Notes under the pieces: model-generated
The model's database searches: none
The model's input: the letters and a program-made list of their open reading frames with translations, nothing else
What the model was told of the DNA's origin: nothing
In this document: in pieces, positions 26,728 through 34,994 of the stretch
Numbering within the stretch: the stretch's first letter is position 1
Layout of the letters: every line of letters starts with the position of its first letter
Position numbers and translations under genes: made by a program
From: Escherichia ruysiae
Lineage (GTDB): Bacteria; Pseudomonadota; Gammaproteobacteria; Enterobacterales; Enterobacteriaceae
Reading direction: 5' to 3'
Length of the DNA: 64,000 nucleotides
NCBI RefSeq assembly: GCF_031323975.1
Contig: NZ_JAVIWS010000001.1
Location: 310,001-374,000 of the forward strand

Positions 26728-27006
26728 ATGGCACGCAACGTAAAATATTACAATTCTGATAATTCGCCCGTTCTTGCCTGCACGCACGGGCGGTATTCTC
26801 ACGCATTCAAGTCTGAATGGTTCCAGCACCCTCCATGCACTGCAGAACAGGCCGAATGGCTGATTCATTCTTACCGCAGGCGCGGGTTCGAGGTTAAGAA
26901 AGCTCTCAGTCTCGACTATCGGCACTGGATAATCTCTGTCAGGCTGCCTTATTCCGAACGCCCACCACGTGCGTCCCGCACTTTCCAGCAACGGATCTGG
27001 AGGTAA
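26728..27006 (+). CDS. Hypothetical lambdoid phage protein
   Basis: This 92-residue basic protein, MARNVKYYNSDNSPV..., with HGRYSHAFKSEWF, has no recognised catalytic motif. Ribosome site CCGGAGAAA is upstream. It is a protein I associate with the region before ydfU/Q in Shiga-toxin-type lambdoid phages. Its stop is one base before the ydfU start, so the two are coupled. Confidence 0.65.
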   Translation: MARNVKYYNSDNSPVLACTHGRYSHAFKSEWFQHPPCTAEQAEWLIHSYRRRGFEVKKALSLDYRHWIISVRLPYSERPPRASRTFQQRIWR

Positions 27007-27007
27007 C

Positions 27008-28057
27008 GTGCGGGTATTACTTAGACCTGTTCTGGTGCCTGAGCTTGGGCTGGTGGTCCTTAAGCCGGGCCGTGAATCCATACAGATATTTCATAATCCT
27101 CGAGTGCTGGTGGAACCGGAACCAAAAAGCATGCGTAATCTGCCATCCGGAGTCGTTCCTGCCGTTCGCCAGCCGCTGGCGGAAGACAAAACATTGCTGC
27201 CGTTTTTTAGTAACGAACGGGTGATTCGTGCTGCTGGCGGCGTTGGCGCATTGTCTGACTGGCTATTACGTCATGTTACATCCTGCCAGTGGCCTAATGG
27301 CGATTACCATCACACTGAAACAGTCATTCACCGTTATGGTACCGGCGCAATGGTGTTGTGCTGGCACTGCGACAACCAACTGCGTGACCAGACATCGGAA
27401 TCACTGGAGCTGCTTGCTCAACAAAATCTGACAGCATGGGTGATTGACGTCATCCGTCACGCAATAAGCGGTACGCAGGAGCGGGAATTATCTTTGGCTG
27501 AATTATCCTGGTGGGCGGTCTGCAATCAGGTGGTGGATGCACTACCTGAGGCTGTATCGCGTCGTTCGCTGGGATTACCAGCGGAAAAAATCTGCTCGGT
27601 GTACCGCGAAAGCGACATCGTACCGGGAGAGCAGACCGCCACCAGCATATTGAAACAACGCACAAAAAATCTTGCACCGTTGCCTTACGCCCACCAGCAA
27701 CAAAAACCACCACAGGAAAAGACGGTGGTAAGCATCAACGTTGATCCAGAGTCTCCGGAATCTTTCATGAAGCTGCCTAAACGTCGCCGCTGGGTTAAGG
27801 AGAAATACACTCGTTGGGTTAAGACACAGCCGTGTGCTTGCTGCGGTATGCCAGCCGACGATCCGCATCATCTGATTGGTCACGGGCAGGGCGGAATGGG
27901 AACAAAAGCACATGATCTCTTTGTGTTGCCTTTGTGCAGAAAGCATCACAACGAGCTGCATACGGATACAGTGGCATTTGAAGAGAAGTATGGCTCCCAA
28001 CTGGAGCTGATATTTCGTTTTATCGATCGCGCGCTGGCAACTGGCGTACTGGCGTAA
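27008..28057 (+). CDS. ydfU: YdfU, DUF968-type protein with an HNH-like zinc region
   Basis: This 349-residue protein starts at GTG 27008 directly after GGAGGTAAC, giving the K-12 length. The C-terminal region has a cysteine pair in QPCACCGMPADDPHHLIGHG and a later LCRKHHNELH, the arrangement of an HNH/zinc-binding fold. It may act in phage recombination, as proposed for DUF968 proteins. It lies between rem and the Q gene, as in Qin. Confidence 0.88.
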   Translation: MRVLLRPVLVPELGLVVLKPGRESIQIFHNPRVLVEPEPKSMRNLPSGVVPAVRQPLAEDKTLLPFFSNERVIRAAGGVGALSDWLLRHVTSCQWPNGDYHHTETVIHRYGTGAMVLCWHCDNQLRDQTSESLELLAQQNLTAWVIDVIRHAISGTQERELSLAELSWWAVCNQVVDALPEAVSRRSLGLPAEKICSVYRESDIVPGEQTATSILKQRTKNLAPLPYAHQQQKPPQEKTVVSINVDPESPESFMKLPKRRRWVKEKYTRWVKTQPCACCGMPADDPHHLIGHGQGGMGTKAHDLFVLPLCRKHHNELHTDTVAFEEKYGSQLELIFRFIDRALATGVLA

Positions 28058-28070
28058 GTGGAGAACGAGC

Positions 28071-28823
28071 ATGAACCTTGAAGCCTTACCAAAATATTAC
28101 TCCCCAAAATCTCCAAAATTGAGCGATGACGCTCCAGCGACAGGCACCGGTTGTTTAACAATTACGGATGTAATGGCAGCGCAGGGGATGGTGCAGTCGA
28201 AAGCACCACTTGGGTTGGCCTTATTTCTGGCAAAAGTTGGTGTTCAGGACGCTCAGTTTGCGATTGAAGGCCTGCTAAATTACGCGATGGCACTGGATAA
28301 CCCGACATTGAACAAATTGAGTGAAGAAATCCGGTTACAGATTATTCCTTACCTCGTGAATTTTGCCTTTGCTGATTACTCCAGGTCTGCGGCAAGTAAG
28401 GCTCGCTGTGAGCATTGTTCAGGTACGGGATTTTATAATGTATTGCGCGAAGTGGTGAAACACTACAGACGCGGGGAATCTGTAATCAAGGAAGAATGGG
28501 TGAAGGAACTATGTCAGCATTGCCATGGTAAGGGCGAAGTCAGCACAGCGTGCAGAGGGTGTAAGGGGAAAGGGATTGTTCTGGATGAAAAAAGAACCCG
28601 GTTTCATGGCGTACCGGTATATAAGATTTGTGGGCGTTGTAATGGAAACCGGTTTAGTCGTTTACCGACCACGCTGGCACGACGTCATGTCCAGAAGCTG
28701 GTACCAGACCTGACCGATTATCAGTGGTATAAGGGGTATGCGGACGTCATTGGTAAACTGGTAACAAAGTGCTGGCAGGAAGAAGCATACGCGGAAGCGC
28801 AATTGAGGAAGGTGACGAGATAA
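28071..28823 (+). CDS. quuQ: QuuQ, Q-type late antitermination protein
   Basis: This 250-residue protein has a DnaJ-like zinc region made of [24 protein letters not shown] and CGRCNGN repeats. It matches the phage 82-type Q family. Q loads on RNA polymerase paused at the late promoter and lets it read through the terminator into lysis and structural genes. A promoter and terminator with that layout follow directly. Confidence 0.92.
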   Translation: MNLEALPKYYSPKSPKLSDDAPATGTGCLTITDVMAAQGMVQSKAPLGLALFLAKVGVQDAQFAIEGLLNYAMALDNPTLNKLSEEIRLQIIPYLVNFAFADYSRSAASKARCEHCSGTGFYNVLREVVKHYRRGESVIKEEWVKELCQHCHGKGEVSTACRGCKGKGIVLDEKRTRFHGVPVYKICGRCNGNRFSRLPTTLARRHVQKLVPDLTDYQWYKGYADVIGKLVTKCWQEEAYAEAQLRKVTR

Positions 28824-28854
28824 ATGATTTTTGCTGAAGATGGCGACATGATGT

Positions 28855-28883
28855 TTGCATTTTTCAAAAAACATGGATAAGAT
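28855..28883 (+). promoter_or_regulatory. Probable late promoter pR'
   Basis: TTGCAT and TAAGAT with exactly 17 bases between them lie 32 bases after quuQ. This is the position of pR' in lambdoid phages. The terminator at 28931 would be its tR'. Confidence 0.65.
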
Positions 28884-28930
28884 TTTCTCAACGATGGGCT
28901 TTGCGTATCCGACGTTTAGAAAAAAGTAGA

Positions 28931-28954
28931 AAACCCGCTTATAAGCGGGTTTTT
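28931..28954 (+). terminator. Probable tR' terminator
   Basis: AAACCCGCTT-AT-AAGCGGGTTT followed by Ts lies about 45 bases after the probable late start site. It is the expected target of Q antitermination. Confidence 0.75.
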
Positions 28955-28989
28955 GTGCTTTAAATGGGGCAATAGAGATATTGAATCTC

Positions 28990-29200
28990 ATCCCGGGATA
29001 AACATTGGCAGTTGAAGGTCCACGCGAACCATTTATCCAGCAAAATTCCACGCGTAATCCTGTGGTAATTTCTTCTGCATCTCGAAGATTGAGAGCTGAA
29101 ACGTGAAGCTGGGCATCGATACGCCATCGGATGGGAATATAAGACCTTTGCTGCTTTTGTAGTCAAAGTTTTTGACAATTCCTGTCATTTTAGGGGACAG
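28990..29200 (-). pseudogene. cspF: Decayed cspF-type cold-shock gene
   Basis: On the minus strand the frame [18 protein letters not shown]...PSDG, and after a shift ...[14 protein letters not shown], ...NG.RGPS.ANVY, resembles CspF. A base is missing after the SDG codons, which breaks the frame. The start codon position reads CTG (29198-29200) instead of ATG, and the stop is lost. It is therefore a non-functional remnant. Confidence 0.7.
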
Positions 29201-29337
29201 AAAAACTCCTTAATACTGATAACCTGGTGCACCATACACACGTTCCTGGAGAAAACTACTTTTTTGATAGGATTGAAGGTGGCTGGATGTCTAAAATAAA
29301 CATTGCTTCATATGTTCAACTATGAGTTAATGACTGC

Positions 29338-29498
29338 GTCGGTTTGAAGAACAGACGATATACGAAGTAGTTTACTAAAGCAGTTCTCATTTCAGGTGTT
29401 ATTCACTTATTCCTTCTTTGAGTCTCTCCAATTAAGTACGAAGTCGTTTCTGTTATGCAAACCATTTATGCCGAAAGGCTCAAGTTAAGGAATGTAGA
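29338..29498 (+). promoter_or_regulatory. Cold-shock 5' leader of cspB
   Basis: CGGTTTGAAGAACAGACGAT at about 29339 matches the cspA-type cold box with two changes. GCCGAAAGGC near 29469 matches the conserved downstream hairpin. A leader of about 160 nt is typical and works as a temperature-sensing structure. Confidence 0.7.
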
Positions 29499-29714
29499 AT
29501 GTCAAATAAAATGACTGGTTTAGTAAAATGGTTTAACGCTGATAAAGGTTTCGGCTTTATTTCTCCTGTTGATGGTAGTAAAGATGTGTTTGTGCATTTT
29601 TCTGCGATTCAGAATGATAATTATCGAACCTTATTTGAAGGTCAAAAGGTTACCTTCTCTATAGAGAGTGGTGCTAAAGGTCCTGCAGCAGCAAATGTCA
29701 TCATTACTGATTAA
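29499..29714 (+). CDS. cspB: CspB, cold-shock protein
   Basis: This 71-residue OB-fold RNA chaperone has RNP1 (KGFGFI) and RNP2 (VFVHF) motifs. The sequence agrees with CspB of Qin. It is expressed at low temperature, where it melts RNA structure. It lies within the phage late region but has its own leader. Confidence 0.93.
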   Translation: MSNKMTGLVKWFNADKGFGFISPVDGSKDVFVHFSAIQNDNYRTLFEGQKVTFSIESGAKGPAAANVIITD

Positions 29715-29825
29715 AATTCATCGCTCGTCTGTATACGATAACGAAGAAGGCTGATGCCTGAGTAGAGATACGGACAGAGTAGTGAATATTGGATCTTTTT
29801 AATAAAAAGTAAGGAGGTCCAATAC

Positions 29826-29861
29826 ATGAAACAATGGCTAGCATATTTGGCAAAATCTTAA
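29826..29861 (+). other. Eleven-codon ORF with a strong ribosome site
   Basis: MKQWLAYLAKS is preceded by AAGGAGG with seven bases spacing, a near-perfect site in an otherwise gene-free stretch (29715-30077). Peptide expression is possible; a remnant of a longer gene start is equally likely. Confidence 0.3.
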
Positions 29862-29994
29862 TCAGGAAAAGTATGCTAACCATTGTGGTGAAGTGCAGGT
29901 TTGCTGCATGAATAGTTTTACAGCAGAAGCTAACTGCTGGCATGGCAAAACAAAGTGCGTAAGTGGATGACTCCCACAAAAAGCACCACAATCT

Positions 29995-30018
29995 CAAACC
30001 CGCTCAGGCGGGTTTTTT
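29995..30018 (+). terminator. Intrinsic terminator downstream of cspB
   Basis: AAACCCGC-TCA-GGCGGGTTTTTT is a strong stem-loop with a T run on the + strand. Confidence 0.75.
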
Positions 30019-30077
30019 ATTATCTGCTTTAAATATATTATTAAAATATAAAAAATACTTGTTACTAATAAAATCAA

Positions 30078-30248
30078 TCAGGCTACAGCTTTAAGATTTG
30101 TCTGGAATACTTTGTTGCAATGAGGGCAGATCAAAAGGGCACCTTTTTGTACTCTTGAAAAACTGTGTTCTGACTCTTGGGTGCAGTTTGGGCAGGAACA
30201 TTTAACGAGATAATTACGGCGTGATTTTGAGTCTTTACGTTCTGACAT
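30078..30248 (-). CDS. ynfU: YnfU-like small zinc-ribbon protein
   Basis: This 56-residue basic protein starts at MSERKDSKSRRN. Two cysteine pairs, CSCPNC and CPHC, form a zinc ribbon. It agrees with a small Qin protein I remember as YnfU; the symbol is less sure than the fold. It runs against the late genes, so it is probably expressed in the lysogen, perhaps in the cold. Confidence 0.7.
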   Translation of the reverse strand: MSERKDSKSRRNYLVKCSCPNCTQESEHSFSRVQKGALLICPHCNKVFQTNLKAVA

Positions 30249-30466
30249 AGGCTTTTCCTGTATAAATGGCCGTATACAGTACACTAAATATGAAAACATT
30301 TCTCGTATTATTATTTTATATATGATTTTCTTTCAAAATAATTACCCACATTTTTAATGTGTATGTTTTTTAGCGCCGTTGAGAACAACGTGTGCTGTCA
30401 AAACTACCCCGTAGACTCCGATCTTTTCAAACATATTGCACCATCCGTGTACATCGGGGTGAGGAT

Positions 30467-30682
30467 ATGAAATCAATGGATAAGTTAACAACAGGTGTTG
30501 CCTATGGCACATCGGCGGGTAATGCTGGTTTCTGGGCATTGCAGTTACTCGATAAAGTAACTCCGTCACAGTGGGCTGCAATCGGTGTGCTGGGTAGCCT
30601 GGTTTTTGGCCTGCTGACGTATCTGACAAATCTTTATTTCAAGATTAAAGAAGACAGGCGTAAGGCTGCGAGAGGAGAGTAA
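30467..30682 (+). CDS. essQ: EssQ, holin of the phage 21 S type
   Basis: This 71-residue protein starts at [10 protein letters not shown] with GAGG upstream. It has two transmembrane segments (about 8-30 and 36-55) and a charged C-terminus ([13 protein letters not shown]). It is a pinholin-type protein that depolarises the membrane and so releases the SAR endolysin. It begins the lysis cassette essQ-ydfR-rrrQ-rzpQ. Confidence 0.9.
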   Translation: MKSMDKLTTGVAYGTSAGNAGFWALQLLDKVTPSQWAAIGVLGSLVFGLLTYLTNLYFKIKEDRRKAARGE

Positions 30683-30686
30683 TCCA

Positions 30687-30994
30687 ATGACTCAAGACTA
30701 TGAACTGGTTGTGAAAGGAGTCCGTAATTTTGAGAATAAAGTTACGGTAACTGTAGCCTTACAGGACAAAGAACGCTTTGACGGTGAAATTTTTGACCTG
30801 GATGTCGCCATGGACCGTGTTGAAGGAGCTGCGCTGGAGTTTTATGAGGCAGCAGCCAGAAGGAGCGTCCGGCAAGTCTTCCTGGAAGTAGCAGAAAAAT
30901 TGTCAGAAAAAGTTGAGTCTTATCTGCAGCATCAGTACTCCTTTAAGATTGAAAATCCTGCCAATAAGCACGAGCGTCCTCATCATAAATATAT

Positions 30995-30998
<4 letters not shown>
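30687..30998 (+). CDS. ydfR: YdfR, DUF1327 protein
   Basis: This 103-residue acidic protein matches YdfR of Qin. It lies four bases after the holin gene and overlaps the endolysin start as ATGA. The function is unknown. There is no transmembrane segment. Confidence 0.88.
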
Positions 30999-32022
<1,024 letters not shown>

Positions 32023-32237
32023 GGTAATATTAAATCGGAACATTTACATCGCTGAATGTAAAATTTAAATAAAAAGGACTCTTCCATGAGTCAAAATTTC
32101 TGAAATCTTAAGGGTAAGATAAAAGGTCTTAATCAGAATGACGCGTTTTATTAATAAATAAAGCCATTCTTTCATTGCTGTGTTTTTCTTTACAAAAGTA
32201 ATCCTTGCTATGGGTGGTTAATCATGCGTTAATGGTG

Positions 32238-32384
32238 TTCTGGTTTGTTACAAATTTATCTGAAGCAGTCATTGTTATAATTTTATTATTTGTACCTCTT
32301 GAGATTTCCTTGTTGGTTTTTCTCTCTGATATTTTTTTTCGGACCATTCTGCCCAAGGGCTAATTTCTTCAAAAGGTAATAATT
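32238..32384 (+). promoter_or_regulatory. Cold-shock 5' leader of cspI
   Basis: CTGGTTTGTTACAAATTTAT near 32239 resembles the cold box, and TGCCCAAGGGC with TTCAAAAGGTAATA before the ATG matches the cspA-type leader end. The stretch 32023-32237 before it shows no gene. Confidence 0.65.
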
Positions 32385-32597
32385 ATGTCTAACAAAATGA
32401 CTGGTTTAGTGAAATGGTTTAACCCTGAAAAAGGTTTTGGTTTCATCACGCCGAAAGATGGCAGCAAAGATGTGTTTGTCCATTTCTCAGCAATTCAGAG
32501 CAACGATTTCAAAACATTAACTGAGAATCAGGAAGTTGAATTTGGTATTGAGAACGGACCTAAAGGTCCTGCCGCTGTTCATGTAGTGGCGCTTTGA
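32385..32597 (+). CDS. cspI: CspI, cold-shock protein
   Basis: This 70-residue OB-fold protein has KGFGFI and VFVHF RNP motifs and agrees with CspI. It is a low-temperature-inducible RNA chaperone. Its leader and the following zinc-ribbon ORF suggest a cold-induced operon. Confidence 0.93.
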   Translation: MSNKMTGLVKWFNPEKGFGFITPKDGSKDVFVHFSAIQSNDFKTLTENQEVEFGIENGPKGPAAVHVVAL

Positions 32598-32607
32598 GGT
32601 AGACAAT

Positions 32608-32796
32608 ATTACAAACCATATTCACTTTAGATGCCCGTGTTGTCATGGTTCCCAGTATAGAACATCATCTTTTGATGTTTCTGACATGAATCCTTTCGGG
32701 GCAAAATGTATCTTTTGTAAATCAATGATGATTACATTTGATAATATTTCACAATACTTAAATGCCAGCCGTCTGTCGTTGGATTTAAAAAAGTGA
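32608..32796 (+). CDS. Zinc-ribbon small protein with an apparent ATT start
   Basis: A 62-codon frame reads ITNHIHFRCPCCHG... with a second cysteine pair CIFC, making a zinc ribbon. No ATG, GTG or TTG exists upstream of the first cysteines before an in-frame TAG at 32584. An ATT at 32608 stands seven bases after GAGGT, and so is the likely start. It follows cspI by ten bases and precedes the terminator at 32803, consistent with a cspI operon. I recall a Qin cold-shock protein of this kind but not its symbol with certainty. Confidence 0.6.
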   Translation: MTNHIHFRCPCCHGSQYRTSSFDVSDMNPFGAKCIFCKSMMITFDNISQYLNASRLSLDLKK

Positions 32797-32802
32797 AAAT
32801 GA

Positions 32803-32825
32803 AGGCTCCTTCGGGAGCTTTTTTG
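32803..32825 (+). terminator. Terminator of the cspI operon
   Basis: AGGCTCC-TTC-GGGAGCTTTTTT is a strong hairpin with a T run directly after the zinc-ribbon ORF. Confidence 0.85.
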
Positions 32826-32868
32826 CTTGGTGTCTATTCGATGGATACTCACATACTACGGTAACATC

Positions 32869-33099
32869 ATGAAAAAAATCATAGTTTTTTTTAACTCTGA
32901 ACCAGCAGTGGTAATGCCAGCGATGACTGGAGTTAACACCATCATGCGTGAATATCCAAATGGCGAAAAAACACACCTTACTGTAATGGCCGCAGGGTTT
33001 CCATCTCTGACCGGAGATCATAAAGTCATTTATGTAGCAGCGGATCGACATGTAACTTCAGAAGAAATTCTGGAAGCAGCAATGAGACTCTTGAATTGA
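32869..33099 (+). CDS. Hypothetical Qin-type small protein
   Basis: This 76-residue protein starts at MKKIIVFFNSEPAVV. It has mixed alpha/beta character (VVMPAMTGVNTIM, HKVIYVAADRHVTSEEIL), with no signal peptide and no motif I can name. It lies between cspI and gnsB as a small Qin gene does in K-12. The start at 32869 is chosen over 32827 because the upstream part is not protein-like. Confidence 0.6.
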   Translation: MKKIIVFFNSEPAVVMPAMTGVNTIMREYPNGEKTHLTVMAAGFPSLTGDHKVIYVAADRHVTSEEILEAAMRLLN

Positions 33100-33271
33100 T
33101 TTGATTCTAATGCATTGATAATAAATGATAATCATCTTTATCTGTTTGTGTGAAATTTAGACCGTCGTATGTTGATTATTGCGATGTTTCATCTTATCTT
33201 TTATACGTTTGCTCCATATAATTGACACTACTGTGTACCAGGAAAGTCATAACAGACTAAAAGAGGAAATG

Positions 33272-33445
33272 ATGAACATTGAAGAGTTAAAAACAAAAAC
33301 AGAAGCAGATATTTCTGAATATATAACAAAAAAAATCATTGAGCTTAAGAAAAAGACCGGGAAAGAAGTTACCAGTATCCAGTTTACTGCACGGGAAAAA
33401 ATGACTGGTCTTGAAAGCTATGATATCAAGATTGATTTAATCTAG
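33272..33445 (+). CDS. gnsB: GnsB, membrane lipid composition modulator
   Basis: This 57-residue protein, MNIEELKTKTEADIS..., ends FTAREKMTGLESYDIKIDLI and matches the GnsA/GnsB family. These proteins, when overexpressed, raise unsaturated fatty acids by inhibiting FabZ. AGGAAATG precedes tandem ATGs; the second (33272) gives the known length. Confidence 0.9.
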   Translation: MNIEELKTKTEADISEYITKKIIELKKKTGKEVTSIQFTAREKMTGLESYDIKIDLI

Positions 33446-33508
33446 TCTGTTTATAGTATTAGCATCAATTTCTCATCAGATGCTATTCAACAATACAAAT
33501 TACCCATA

Positions 33509-33533
33509 AACCTCGTTTTTACGGGGTTTTGTT
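33509..33533 (+). terminator. Weak terminator after gnsB
   Basis: AACCTCG-TTTTTA-CGGGGTT forms a stem with one wobble pair and is followed by TTGTTAT. Confidence 0.5.
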
Positions 33534-33740
33534 ATATTTAAACATTACCGAATAGGTATAAATCTCGATTGTCGATGGTATTGGTTGTGTGACAATACCT
33601 AGTCTTTCCGGTATGCCTGAAGAGAATACAAACGACAGATTATGTAAGGGAAACGCGCTGAATCTTTAACTCTTTCATGCTGAGTGATTTGACGTTATAT
33701 TTTTAGCCGTAAGTGAAGAGCAAACGCATGGAGCGACAAA

Positions 33741-33947
33741 ATGCATAAAGATCAATACACTGATGCCCCCTCCCAGGAGCAGGTTCGTGTAAAAACTATG
33801 CTTAATAGCACCATTTCGATGGGTTACCCGGATGTTGTAATTGCATGTATAGAACATCAAGTGTCTCTGGAAGCATTCAGGGCAATTGAGGCCGCGTTAG
33901 TAAAGCACGATAAGAATACGAAGGATTATTCCCTGGTGGTTGACTGA
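33741..33947 (+). CDS. Hypothetical small Qin-type protein
   Basis: This 68-residue protein, [15 protein letters not shown]..., has ribosome site GGAG eight bases upstream. It contains a helical core ([30 protein letters not shown]). I recall a similar protein in lambdoid prophages before the terminase, but I cannot assign a function. Confidence 0.65.
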   Translation: MHKDQYTDAPSQEQVRVKTMLNSTISMGYPDVVIACIEHQVSLEAFRAIEAALVKHDKNTKDYSLVVD

Positions 33948-33983
33948 TCACCATAACTGCTAACCATTCTGACCATTTCACAA

Positions 33984-34012
33984 GTGACAGAGTCAATATC
34001 GTATTCTGTCAC
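33984..34012. other. Inverted repeat upstream of cos
   Basis: GTGACAGA and TCTGTCAC are separated by 13 bases. It lies between the last small gene and the cos region; it could be a transcription or packaging element. Confidence 0.35.
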
Positions 34013-34229
34013 TGTCAGGCTAATACAGCAATGCAATTCAACTACAGCAATGCCTCGTATTTAGGTGAATTTACAATATCGTCCAGTTCGGATGCCGGCT
34101 GCATTTCTGAAGATAAGGCATTTCGGTTCTCGTATTTTCCCCTCATGCTCGTCAGTCCTGCGCGTAGTAAGAAACAGGACACTCACACTAATTTGTGTGG
34201 GCATGCTGTGATGTCCTTCTGAATTATCC

Positions 34230-34499
34230 CCATGCCATTATGTAAAGCTCTGTTACAGATGCTCGTCACGGTTGTCAGGCTGTCGGGTCCTCCCAGTGGG
34301 GGGCCCTGCCACGGGGCGGGAGCGTCGCGGAAAAAGGCTAGTTTTTGAAATTTCATCCGTCATCACCACTACTGTAATAGATTGATATTACAGTATTTTT
34401 ATTTTTGTGGTGTCGATTTTGATTGTTTTTTGTTCATCACTAACACCGTTTGCCTAAAGTCGTTCGCAAGATGCATGTTTAAAACATTCTGGAGCGGGT
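34230..34499. other. cos region with probable cosN
   Basis: GGGCGGGAGCGTCGCGG at 34314-34330 resembles the lambda left end (GGGCGGCGACCTCGCGG), and a GC-rich tract precedes it. The rest up to the terminase gene is AT-rich and would hold cosB-type sites. The position directly before the small terminase is as in lambda. No gene is evident between 33948 and 34499. Confidence 0.55.
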
Positions 34500-34994
34500 A
34501 TGGATCGAGAGTTAAAAAATCTGACGCTGAATATCAGTCAATTGGCGGCACTGTCAGGTGTACATCGCCAGACTGCTGCGGCAAGGCTGCAAAATCTACC
34601 CGTTGCAGGGGGGCATGAAAGCAACCTCAAGCTTTATCGGGTGGTTGATATTGTGTCGGCATTTCTGGCATTACCACCGCCGGTTGCAGAAGGCGAAATG
34701 GACGCACATGAGCGCAAAGCCTGGTATCAGTCTGAACGTGAGCGTCTTAAGTTCGAACAGGAAACGGCACAACTCATTCCGGCCAGTGATGTCAGACGGG
34801 AGTTTGCCATCTGGGCAAAAGCGGTCGTGCAGGTGCTGGAGACATTACCGGATATTCTTGAACGTGACTGCGGTCTGCAGCCTGCCGCTGTGAGCCGTGT
34901 TCAGTCCATTATTGATGATCTGCGCGATCAGATAGCCCTGCGGGTGACTGAAGCAGGTGCGGATGATGAGGAGGAATTACAGCAGGAGGAGTAA
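34500..34994 (+). CDS. Terminase small subunit (DUF1441 type)
   Basis: This 164-residue protein has an N-terminal HTH (ISQLAALSGVHRQTAAARL), a helical middle and an acidic tail (ADDEEELQQEE). It fits the DNA-recognition subunit that binds cos and recruits the large subunit. GGAG stands eight bases before ATG. It overlaps the large subunit start as TAATG. Confidence 0.82.
   Translation: MDRELKNLTLNISQLAALSGVHRQTAAARLQNLPVAGGHESNLKLYRVVDIVSAFLALPPPVAEGEMDAHERKAWYQSERERLKFEQETAQLIPASDVRREFAIWAKAVVQVLETLPDILERDCGLQPAAVSRVQSIIDDLRDQIALRVTEAGADDEEELQQEE

Noticed and set aside
34031..34222. 63-codon frame upstream of cos
   Set aside because: No ribosome site, composition like random translation, overlaps the packaging region.
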